Below are positions 12,266-21,396 of a DNA stretch of 64,000 nucleotides, in pieces (position 1 is the stretch's first letter; each line of letters begins with the position of its first letter). The notes under the pieces are model-generated. The model ran no database searches, was not told the DNA's origin, and saw nothing but the letters and a program-made list of their open reading frames with translations. A program made the translations under genes and the position numbers. Source of the DNA: Hypericum androsaemum (Eukaryota; Streptophyta; Magnoliopsida; Malpighiales; Hypericaceae); contig OZ023184.1 of the NCBI GenBank assembly GCA_963995505.1, positions 16,676,228 to 16,740,227 of the forward strand, read 5' to 3'.

Positions 12266-12440
12266 AACTTACTAAAGATATTGTTATTGTTAAGGTACGA
12301 AATAAAGGTAAATATTCTTCTTATGGAAACATTCATTAATGTAGAAATTAGATATCCTAATTAGGCAAATCTTTCCATTTATATCTCGTCTAAATATTCA
12401 TATACCTTAATGCTTGACGAAAAAGTTAAATGTTTTAGAA
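12266..12440 (-). pseudogene. Neprosin gene upstream remnant (NPR-a)
   Basis: Directly outside the B LTR, this segment aligns with upstream DNA of NPR-b (about 23930-24070) and NPR-c (about 41795-41940). Shared blocks include ACTAAAGAT, TTAAGGTA, the stretch around AACATTC then TGTAGAAATTA, and TATCCTAATT. It carries no coding exon. The parsimonious reading is that B inserted about 200 bp upstream of a third neprosin copy, whose body was later deleted together with the 3' end of B. Confidence 0.6.
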
Positions 12441-13337
12441 AAGGGTAAACACCTCTTAAGTTTCTAAGGTTTTAAATAATGAAGTAAGAGGTACGAATCT
12501 TAGTAAAATTAATCCCGAAGTTTTATAAATCAAATTCTTTCGTATGAGAGATGAATTTCTATCTCAAATATCAAAGAGGACGACAGAAATACCCATTCCT
12601 TACTTTAAATTTCTAAAATTGCCGTAAAATATACCAACCCCACGCTCACATTAAAAAACTTCCACTCATCCCATAATATATATATATATAATATAAACCT
12701 ATCCTTGTCCACCCTACCCAACCTAATCAATTAACCGTAAATCAAGACAATAAAAATTATCTTCCCATCCCACTTGTTGGGTTCATTTCATGTATTCTTT
12801 TTTTCTTGTTGGTTTGATATATTAGCTATCTTGAAGTTCTTCATAATGTTATATCTTCGTGTGTAAATCACTTTTTTATAGGTTGACGAGGTTTTTTGCA
12901 TTTTTTATTTGATTGTTTTAAGAAATTTTCGTATGTTCATTAATTTGCATAATTATGAATTATTGCTTATTTGCAGAAACTTGTGATAATTTTTTTGCTC
13001 TTTTTTTTTCGTCTACACTTTTATTGCTTGGGAGTTTTTTAAGGGTCTTGTCTTGTTTCTGTAGCACCAAAATCATGTGATAATACATATATTTAAGGGT
13101 AAATGGTTGAAGTTCTTGTCACATTGATTAGCATATTAGATACTTTTAAATGATTTGTGTTAGTTACATGAAATGGATATAATGGAATTGCTTTATGTTT
13201 TCGTTTTTGTTAGAAGAAAGTTTCTATCGTTTTCGCGGTTTATGTTCTTTTTCCAATGTGTTCGTATGATTTTATTTTAGGATAAATTACTCTCAAGTAC
13301 ATGTCGTCTCGGGTTTGCTTAAATAAAATAAAATAAA
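12441..13337. other. AT-rich intergenic stretch
   Basis: No gene is seen. A short TA microsatellite lies near 12678-12690. At 13279-13325 there is an extra, partial copy of the terminal repeat of the element that follows, which suggests an earlier or nested insertion of the same family. Confidence 0.5.
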
Positions 13338-14453
13338 GGGTAAATTATTTTGAAGTTTCTCGGGTTTGCTTAAATATACTCAAAAGTCTTTCTGTTTGTA
13401 AATACACGCCGACATCTTTCTTGTTTAATTTTATTATACTTTCTTGTCCCTCAATGAATTTTTTTTTGTTATTGAAATAACCAAAATACCTTTAAAATAA
13501 AAAAAAATGTTGACATCATCTCTCCTTCTACCTCGTAGCCGGACAAAAATTGCGAACGAATCAAAACTAAGAGGGAAACAAATCCTTAATGCATAACAAT
13601 GAGGGAAACAAACAGTTGAATCATACAAATTGGTGGAAACCTCAGACATTAAAAATATATGTGAACACGAAAAGGAAGCCGGATTCGACGAGAGGAGCTC
13701 ATTCAAGCCAGATCCCTAGAAGTGCGGCCATCTTTCGTAATTAAACCCTCGCTATTTGAACCACGACGCCTCCAGTTCAACAATAACAAGTCAATTTAGG
13801 TTCACTGCAGCGTCTCGCATAAGAAAACCCTAAAAGTTACTAAAATTGATCGCTTAAAACCCTAAATGTTTACCTGGAGTCCTGCAGCTTGGCGACAGAT
13901 TTCTTCTCGACCTCGAGGACGACGAAGTCGAGTCCCCAGACACCGACGGTGGCATTTCCCTTTCGGACGGCCTCAAGCGCGTACTTCACTTGGAACCTCG
14001 AGATGGAGTGCTGGCATGTGCTAAGAGACTGGTTCGAGGAAAAAAATCACCGTCGCCGTTGCCATCGATCTCTAATCATCAGATAACCATTCGAACCCGA
14101 GAGGACCAGAAGGGTTGGTGATGTAGCTGGCGATGGGTTCCTGGGCGAATTCGGGGATGTTCGATTGTGCCTTTATTTTGTGGAGTAGATTGGGTTTGGG
14201 TATTTTTCAGTTGCCGACAACCGAGGGTAATAAGAAGATGATGATATCAGCAATCTAGAAGAAGAAGATGACTTTTTTTCTCTAAAGGTATTTTGGTAAT
14301 TTCATTAACAAAAATAAAAAAAAGCTGCTAACGTGCGTTAGGGACCTGAAAGTATAATAAAATCAAACACGAAGGACGTCGCGTGTATTTTACAAACAGA
14401 GAGGCTTTTGAGTATATTTAAGCAAACTCGAGGGACTTGAGAGTAATTTACCC
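13338..14453. mobile_element. Pack-MULE-like element with long terminal inverted repeats
   Basis: The ends at about 13338-13490 and 14285-14453 are inverted copies of each other over about 150 bp, starting GGGTAAATTA and sharing GTTTGCTTAAATATACTC, CTGTTTGTAAA and TTTTATTATACTTTC. There is no transposase. The interior contains a fragment of a host gene (13874-14002). Long inverted repeats plus a captured exon are the signature of Pack-MULEs, the non-autonomous Mutator-like elements of plants. The outermost bases are ambiguous because A/T-rich flanks extend the symmetry, so the expected 9-bp target duplication could not be defined. Confidence 0.65.
13874..14002 (-). pseudogene. Captured exon of a 20S proteasome alpha-type-7-like gene
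   Basis: 43 minus-strand codons without a stop read [14 protein letters not shown], then a variable part, then [13 protein letters not shown], followed directly by GGTAA, a plausible splice donor. This matches the N-terminal block of proteasome alpha-7 subunits (family [14 protein letters not shown] and KLQDSR). Sequence further 5' is degraded, and no later exon follows, so it is a fragment. Substitutions in otherwise invariant positions indicate no purifying selection. Its place between the inverted repeats indicates capture by the element. Confidence 0.75.
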
Positions 14454-15607
14454 TTTATTTTATTTTATTTGATTGGTAGCCAATAGCATTTTTTTTTATT
14501 ATATGTCGTGTGAAACTGATAAACTAATATGGAGAATATTTTATTATTTCTGTTTATGGTTAATCGATTGAATATGATGAGATGAGTGATGCTAAACTTA
14601 ATTTTTGATTATTTTGATGGGGTGGTGGTATTTTTTTTATTGCGGGTGATATGTTTTGTGGTTATTTTTGAGTTTTCAGTTTGGCATAAGTATTTAGGTC
14701 ATCTTTGGTGGCCTTTGAGAAATAAAATTATTAACAGGGATTTATAAGTTTGATTTCTTAATACTCATGAAATATTTTAGTAAAGAGCGGACCTTCTAAT
14801 ATATTATATAGTTAATCTTATGTATTTATGACCTTGAAAAATAAATTAGATGGCCACCTAGGATTCTTTCCGTTTCCATCTCAAACTGGAGATTTTTAAA
14901 ATAAAAATATTATTAATTATGTTTAGTATCAAAATATGAAATAATTACAAATGTAATCTAAGTTAATATTAAAATTTATAAGCTACGTTTATTAAAATTT
15001 TAATCTAATAAAATTTTAAATTATTTTTTCAAAAAAGAGACTTCTTGGTTGGGTTAGTCCAACTAATTGAAATAACCACCCTAATTAGATGAATTGGTCG
15101 GTTCGACTAATTGAACTGTTGATTACTAGTTAGATCGATATATCATCATCAACTGAACCATCTGTCGAAATTTTAATTTTTAAAATATTCAAAAATGACA
15201 AACATTATTAGAAGATATTAAAATAATGGCTTTTAATATTGGTGAGAAATATGAATAAATATATGGTATTGTGGATTGTAGAATCTAATGATTTGCAAGT
15301 ATCCTCTTGACATTAACCTAACAACAAAAAGAACTGAGAAAAGTATATGAAATCAAAAGCTTTTAGATGTTGCCAAGGGAAGGTACTAACATAGAATAAG
15401 TAAAAGGAAAAATCTTCTTTAATACCATGTGTTTTCACGGTTTGATTCAAATAAGAGAGGGTCTGTGAGGAGAGAAAGAAGGAGGTATTTTTGAAAAGAT
15501 TTAAACAAAGTTGTCTATTTTGAAATTTACCTTCACGCCACGTTAGCAGCTACCAGGTAAGTCATTAATATGCGTGGAGTGTTATGTAGTAAAAAAATGA
15601 CTCTTCA
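14454..15607. other. AT-rich intergenic stretch
   Basis: No coding sequence or RNA gene is seen. Segments around 14890-15010 loosely resemble 33985-34075, but both are so AT-rich that shared origin is uncertain. Confidence 0.4.
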
Positions 15608-15937
15608 TGGACAGCTGTTGAGGAGAATCTTAAAGTCTCTGACTTAAAGAAGGGCTGTTGCACACCCAGTGTGATACCCTAGCCTACATGGCACGGAAGG
15701 TTCTCAGGAAGAAGGGTTACGGTCCAAGGCGGATATCTGGTTGTGTGGGGTAATTCTCTGGGTTCTTTAGCCAGGTTCCTTCCTTTCTAGGATGAGAACG
15801 TGATGAAGATATACCAGAAAGTGTTCAAGGTGGAGTTCGAGTTCCCTCCGTGGTTCCCCACCGTAACTAAGAGGCTAATCTCAAAGCTTCTAGTCTCTGA
15901 CCCAAAGAGGAGGCTCTTCATCCCCAGAATCACATGA
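15608..15937 (+). pseudogene. CIPK/SnRK3-type protein kinase fragment
   Basis: Translation in several frames recovers the C-terminal half of a CBL-interacting protein kinase catalytic domain in the right order. It shows an activation segment (KEGLLHTQCDTLAYMARKVL, family CGTPAYVAPEVL), then RKKGY, then KADIWLCGVILWVL with a stop, then [21 protein letters not shown] and [15 protein letters not shown]. The kinase APE motif is changed to ARK. At least two frameshifts and several stops separate the pieces. No introns are visible and neither the N-lobe nor the NAF/FISL domain is present. It is a dead fragment, either a truncated retrocopy or piece carried by a transposon. Confidence 0.8.
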
Positions 15938-16029
15938 GGCTATAAGATATAGTGATGATGTGGGATTCCATTTGGATGATTCACTAATTGACTTGGTGCC
16001 TTTTGGATGGTTGAGATTTTTAAGGGGGA

Positions 16030-16113
16030 GATTGAGTAAGGAGGGAGAGAAGGAGAGAGAAGAGAGGGATGAGAGAGGGGAGAGAGAGAGAGAGGAGAAA
16101 AGGAGAGAGGACA
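16030..16113. repeat. GA-rich microsatellite
   Basis: An imperfect (GA)n and GGAGA tract on the plus strand. An open frame across it is compositional and not supported as a gene. Confidence 0.75.
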
Positions 16114-16309
16114 TGTCATTAGATTTTGCTCATAAAACTGGTCTAGTTGGACGGGAAGGGTCCGGGCAAGTTCGGATAGCTAATAAATTTGAATCAATTG
16201 ATTGATTTTAAACTGCAGGGCACTAAAGTGATCTTTTGTGATATTACATGGTATTAAAATGATTTTTCCAAAAATTACTGATCAAGTTGGCGCCTACTTT
16301 TGGTTGTTA

Positions 16310-16715
16310 TTTGACATTATTTTTTTATTTCAAATGTACATTTATCGGTATATCGTATTTAATCATTTTATATGAATTTATCTTAATAACACAATTTATT
16401 TTATTTCGAACATATATTTATCGGTACGTCGAATTTAATCGTTGTATTGTAATCCCAATACTGAATGATCTGAATATAATCATTGTATCTGAATTTATTC
16501 CAACATCGTAAATTATTTTGTTTCGAACGTATATTTATAGGTACATCATTAATTTCACATAAGTCAATATTGGGATAAATTTATGATACAACGATTAAAT
16601 CCGATGTACCAAAAAATATATGTTCGAATATAATTTACGATATTGAGATAAATTTACGATACAATGATTAACCTCGATCTACCGATCAATATATATTTAA
16701 AATAAAATAATTTCT
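16310..16715. repeat. Foldback (inverted-repeat) element
   Basis: The left arm contains the block TCGAACATATATTTATCGG followed by TTTAATCGTTGTAT (near 16405-16450). The right arm contains its reverse complement (near 16570-16630). Shorter degenerate repeats of the same block occur at 16325-16360 and 16525-16545. There is no coding capacity. It resembles a decayed MITE or foldback element; the ends are not sharply defined. Confidence 0.55.
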
Positions 16716-16842
16716 AGCGCTCCACTTTTGGTAAATTTACACTAGGGGCCTACACTGGTTTTTTAATATTTAATTTATTTTACTACGTATCAGAATATGT
16801 ATATACTTTTACTTATTTTGAGAAAATATCTAAAAAATTCTC

Positions 16843-17112
16843 TATTCGGGTTTGTCTCAAATTCTAGACAAATTAGAACTCTTATTCTTATTTAGTAGAG
16901 GAATATAATCTCCTATATATATCGACCTGTGCCTAGGTCTTTTGTGTGTAGTCGAGAGTTGTGAGGTACAGAGAACCCTCACGGAGGCCTTGTAACCGAT
17001 TGGACTCGCACAGTAGACGATGCTTTTTTGCCCGTACTTTTTTCCCTGTCTTAGAATTTTCGCGTAATTCTCGTGTGTCACATATTTCTCATTTCGATCT
17101 AATTTCTCAACA
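16843..17112 (+). repeat. 5' LTR of Copia C
   Basis: 270 bp. It starts TATTCGGG (TG mutated to TA) and ends CTCAACA. It aligns along its whole length with 20389-20658. A TATATATA block near 16913-16920 is placed like a TATA box. The transcript would carry the repeat GTGAGGTA near 16960. Confidence 0.9.
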
Positions 17113-17114
17113 AA

Positions 17115-17127
17115 TGGTATCAGAGCC
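17115..17127 (+). promoter_or_regulatory. Primer-binding site of Copia C
   Basis: TGGTATCAGAGCC, two bases inside the 5' LTR; complementary to initiator tRNA-Met. Confidence 0.92.
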
Positions 17128-17811
17128 AGATCTAAGATTCGAGTATACGACATGAAAAAAAAGAGGCAGATTCGATTTAAGGAAAATTGCTGATTAGGAT
17201 TTTCTTGGAAAACCCCTTGCAGCTGCCAGCAACCACAACCGGCCGCCGCTCCGATCATCCACCACCTGCGGTTTGCCTTCTCCGTCCACTGTTCGCCCGA
17301 ATGCCGCCCGATCCGTTGCCGATTCGAGTAGCCGTCACACAGTGAGGAAGTAACCCATTTTTGAAATCGGGTTTGGAGAAGAGACGAGCTGTCGTTCGTC
17401 TGGAGGAGAGCCCACCGCGTGTCGGAGGGAAAAGAGGAGAGGACTCAGTCGTCCTTCGCTGTCTGAAGATTCCCCACCGCACGCTAGGCCAGGAGTTTTA
17501 TCAGCTGCCTATTGTTGTACCGAAGGAGAGGAGTTTCGAGGAGAGAGAAGAAACTATGAAACTGACACCCGTCACAATTCACAGTCGTACTGCTCCTCCC
17601 CTGCTCATCGCTGACCGAGGCTGAGCCATCGTCGTTCGTCCGTCGCCTCGCCATGGTGGTCGTCGTTTAAGCCCGCCACCCGTGGAGATTTTAGGTTGAA
17701 AAATCCTAATTTCTAGTTGACCAATTTGACTATTGACCGAAAGTCAACTAACTTGGCTGATTTTGGTTTCTAACCTATTTTGGGCTATTTTTTGGTTCGA
17801 GGCATTTCAGG
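17128..17811 (+). other. Copia C leader
   Basis: Non-coding leader. The part 17215-17690 is GC-rich and open by composition on both strands. No conserved frame like the one in B's leader was recognised. Confidence 0.5.
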
Positions 17812-18645
17812 ATGACTTCAATGAAGTATGAGATTCCTAAGTTGACGAGAAAAACTAATTTTTCCTTGTGGCAGGTAAAGATGCTCACTATTCTGACATA
17901 TCTAGAGCTGGATGAGACTCTACTTGATGAAAAGTTAATGCCTTCGAGTTGGGATGCTGCGATGAAAGCGTCAAAGAACCGTAAGGCTGTAAGTCAGATT
18001 CAGTTGCACTTGTCAAATGATATTTTGCAAGACGTGTTGAAGGAGATGACAATATCCTTATTGTAGGCAAAGCTTGAAAAGTTGTGCATGCCCAAGAGTT
18101 TGACCAACAAACTGTGCTTGAAACAACGACTTTTTTCTATCTGAATGCAAGAAGATAAGTATTTGCATAATCACCTTAATGAATTTAAGGATATAGTGGA
18201 TGATCTTAGAATTCTGGATAATGTTCATAATTCGCTCTTGGAGAAGGAGACGCTCTTGGAGAAGGAGAAAATTAATAAGCACACTGTTAGTTCCCCTGAA
18301 AATATCCAAGAAAATAGCTTGGTGGTGAGAGGGAGGTTTGAAGAGAGGGATGCTAAGTCTGGTTCTAAGAACAAAAGCAGGAGTAAGTCAAGGTCAAGGC
18401 ACAAAGATAAGAATTATTTCAATTGTCATAAGGTTGGGCATATTAGATGGTATTGTCCTGAGTTGCAGAAGAAGAAGGGTGAAAAATCTGATGATCTGAT
18501 AGGAGAGATTTCTGATAGTGGCAGTGCTAGTGTTGCCACCACCACTCAGATAGAGTCTAATATAGACCTTTTTTCTATGATTGATGGAAAGTCTAAGGTT
18601 GATGCTACTTCAGTCCTTGATTCAGCTTGTACGTTTCATATGTAA
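17812..18645 (+). pseudogene. Copia C gag
   Basis: The frame starts with TSMKYEIPKLTRKTNFSLWQ, a common opening of one plant Copia gag lineage. It stops at 18064-18066, continues with a further stop before 18145, and runs to 18645. The nucleocapsid knuckle near 18417-18452 reads NYFNCHKVGHIRWYC. The first cysteine of CCHC is replaced by tyrosine. The end, DSACTFHM, is the degenerate protease active site (family DSGCTYHM), with glycine lost and a stop directly after. Confidence 0.85.
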
Positions 18646-18656
18646 CCCACCCGGGA

Positions 18657-20300
18657 CTAGTTTTTAACATATGAACGTGCGCAAGAAAATATTCTCGTGG
18701 GAAATAATTTTGTCTGCAAGGTTGTTGGTGATGTCACAGTGAAGATCAAGATGAATGATGGTGTCATTCGAACCTTGACGAATGTGAGGCATATCTCTGA
18801 TCTGAAGCAGAACTTGATTTTGTTGAGTACCCTTGATTCGTTGGGGTACAAGTACACCGGAGAAGGTGGAGTTCTTCGTGTGAGTAAAAACTCGTTAGTG
18901 CATATGAAGACCAAAAAGGAGGTTGGGAATCTGTATATTTTGCAGGGTTCTACAGTTACATTGACTGCTGCTACTACTGCATCTAGCTAGTTAACAGATT
19001 TTGAGAGTACCTCATTGTGGCATATGCGACTTGGTCACATGAGCGAGAAAGGCATGACCGAGCTGAATAGGAGAGGATTATTATGTGGATATGGTATTGG
19101 AAAGCTGGAATTTTGTGAGCACTGTGTGTTTGGTATGCTGAAGAAAGTCAGTTTTCAGAAAGGTGTGCACACTACAAAAGAAAAACTTGACTACGTTCAT
19201 TCTGACCTATAGGGACCATCTCAAGTTGCATCTAAGAATAGTTCCAAGTATATGCTGACTATCATTGATGATTATTCGAGGAAGGTTTGGGTGTTCTTCT
19301 TGAAGAGCAAGGTTCGTGTCTTTGTCACTTTCAAGCAGTGGAAAACTATGATTGAGAAGCAGATTGGGAGAGATGTTAAGTATCTCCGCACCAACAATGG
19401 ATTAGAGTTTTTCTCTAGTTGGTTTGATAAGTTCTGGAAGAATGAGGGTATTCTTATGCATAAGATAATTTTGGGTACACCTCAACAGAATAGAGTCGCT
19501 GAAAGAATGAATAAAACTTTGTTGGAGAAAGTTCATTGTATGCTGTCAAATGCTAGTTTGCCTAAGTTATTTTGGGCTGAAGCTGCTTCCACTGCTTATC
19601 ATCTTGTCAATTGTTCACCTTATGTATCTCTTGATTGCAAGGTACCTGAAGAAGTATGGTCTAGAAATCTCCCTAATTATATTGATTTGAAGATATTTGG
19701 GTGTCCTGCCTATGCTCGTGTGAATAATGACAAGTTAGAGCCAAGATCTACGAAGTGTATCTTCCTTGCCTATGCTTCTAGTGTGAAGGGATACAAGTTG
19801 TGATGTCCTGAGTTGTCTAAGGTTTTGTTGAATATGAATGTTATTTTTAAAAAGATAGACATACTGAGTAAGAGGGAGAATCTTTTTCAACTGGTGTTCG
19901 CAGTGGTCCTAGTGTTGACTTGCAGAAGTCAAAAGTGCATGTGGAGTTTGATATTGATCCAGAAGTGAGTTCCTCCTGTGATGTTGATTGTTATGATCCT
20001 ACTCGTGAACCGTCTGATGAAGCTGAGAATGTTGGCACAGTTGAGAGGGAGCCAGCGTATTCCATTGCTGGAGACAGGCCCAGAAGAATTATCAAGCTTT
20101 CAAAGAAGTTAGGTGAGGCTGATATTGTTACTTTTGTCTTGAATGTGGTAGAAGAAGTTGATAGCAGCGAAGAACCGTCTAGTTACTCATATGCAATAAA
20201 GTCGAAGGACTCTGGTAGATGATTGATTGCTATGGAGGAGGAGATCGAATCGCTTCCTGCTACTAAGTTCGAGCATTGCTCGAACTTGGTACGTGTTCCT
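18657..20300 (+). pseudogene. Copia C protease end, integrase and stump of reverse transcriptase
   Basis: The protease tail (LTNVRHISDLKQNLI) is followed by the GAG-pre-integrase zinc region ([20 protein letters not shown]) and the integrase core. The tryptophan after HSDL is a stop, and the second catalytic aspartate of the DDE triad is asparagine (RTNNGLEF); the glutamate remains in PQQNRVAERMNKTL. After 19803 short open pieces lead to AMEEEIESLPAT, the usual start of reverse transcriptase, which then ends. The polymerase and RNase H are deleted, so C could have moved only with proteins supplied by relatives. Confidence 0.85.
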
Positions 20301-20388
20301 GCATGATGCTAATTGCCCTTAGGGGCTGATGGTGAAAGTGGAGCAGTATTGATATTGGAGTTATAGAATTTGGTCAAAGGTGGAGATT

Positions 20389-20658
20389 TGTTAGGGTTTA
20401 TCTCAAATTCTAAACAAATTAGAACTCTTATTCCTATTTAGTAGAGGAATATAATCTCCTATATATATTGACCTGTGCCTAGGTCTTTTGTGTGTAGCCG
20501 ACAATTGTGAGGTAGAGAGAACCCTCACGGAGGCCTTGTAATCGATTAGACTCTCATAGTGGACGACTCTCCTTTGTCCGTGATTTTTTTTCCCGTTTTG
20601 GAGATTCCCGTAATTTTCATGTGTCTTGTATTTCTCATTTCGATCTAATTTCTCAACA
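20389..20658 (+). repeat. 3' LTR of Copia C
   Basis: Starts TGTTAGGG and ends CTCAACA, same length as the 5' LTR, followed by the target duplication TTCTC. Scattered differences from the 5' LTR show the insertion is not very recent. Confidence 0.9.
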
Positions 20659-20819
20659 TTCTCCTTATCCGGCATTCTTCTCCTTCCTCTTCCTGATTTC
20701 TTCTTAACGAATCTCAATCAATTGAACACGCAACACTCTCTCTTCCGCATCACAGCTCTTCACCGTTCCAGATCGCCCTCTGCTGCAATCTTCTTGATGG
20801 AGGAGATCTCCTCATCAAT

Positions 20820-21112
20820 GGTATGTTTGGTGGGGATGTCCTTTCTCTGGATTTATCAAGAAAAGCTTCACAAATCCCATCTTGTATAAAGTTCGTTGCT
20901 TCTTATGGATGACGCGTCGTGTTCAGGTTAAGACAAGGGACGACCTTGTCCGAGTTTTAGTGACTGATTTGCAGCATGCCAGATGTGCCCTTTGTAACTT
21001 GGCTGTGAAATCCTCAGATCTATCTTCATTGAGACTTTATCTTGAGGAACAGAGTTTTCTTCAATTGACAACAAGCAGACTTCGGACTCCTTCTGCGCAG
21101 CATTTCAAGTGT
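20820..21112 (+). pseudogene. LINE zinc-binding (zf-RVT) relic beside NPR-b
   Basis: Plus-strand translation contains YKVRCFLWMTRR, TRDDLVRV and HARCALCNL, which follows the zf-RVT pattern found after reverse transcriptase in plant L1-type LINEs. No reverse transcriptase is attached. The same segment recurs, more decayed, at 37440-37620 beside NPR-c. The relic therefore predates and was copied in the duplication that made the two neprosin copies. Confidence 0.6.
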
Positions 21113-21396
21113 TTTTGCTAAGTGGTGTTCGTGGTCTAGGTTATCTTCGGATTTGAGATTCAAAAATAATACTCGTTGTCCTTGTACTATTGTATGGTAA
21201 AATTTTATGCCGGTAGTTTGAGAAAAATACTTACTGTTAATAAAGAAATTTACCTATCTAAAAAAATATCTTTTGACTACAAACACAATACTTTTACAAG
21301 TTTATGTTATTTCAATCTCGGACAGATTTCTATAAAGATTTTATTATTGTCGAGAATACAATACTTCTCTAACTTCTTAACTGAAACCACTTATCT

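Larger units (their letters stand above)
16843..20658 (+). mobile_element. Copia element C, internally deleted
   Basis: Complete ends: 270-bp LTRs at 16843-17112 and 20389-20658, flanked by the target duplication TTCTC (16838-16842 and 20659-20663), with a primer-binding site at 17115. The interior is only 3.3 kb because reverse transcriptase and RNase H are missing; sequence passes from the start of the reverse transcriptase linker to the 3' end within about 150 bp. Sequences flanking C join up to match 37160-37230, so C inserted into one unit of the neprosin-bearing duplication and is absent from the other. Confidence 0.9.

Noticed and set aside
12670..12700. TA-rich tract as a possible promoter or origin
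   Set aside because: Simple TA microsatellite in AT-rich DNA without an associated gene.
15890..16205. Serine/leucine-rich and glutamate/arginine-rich frames
   Set aside because: Translations of a GA microsatellite on either strand.
17255..17624. Arg- and Gly-rich open frames on both strands
   Set aside because: Leader of Copia C, GC-rich; no conserved match, no gene structure.
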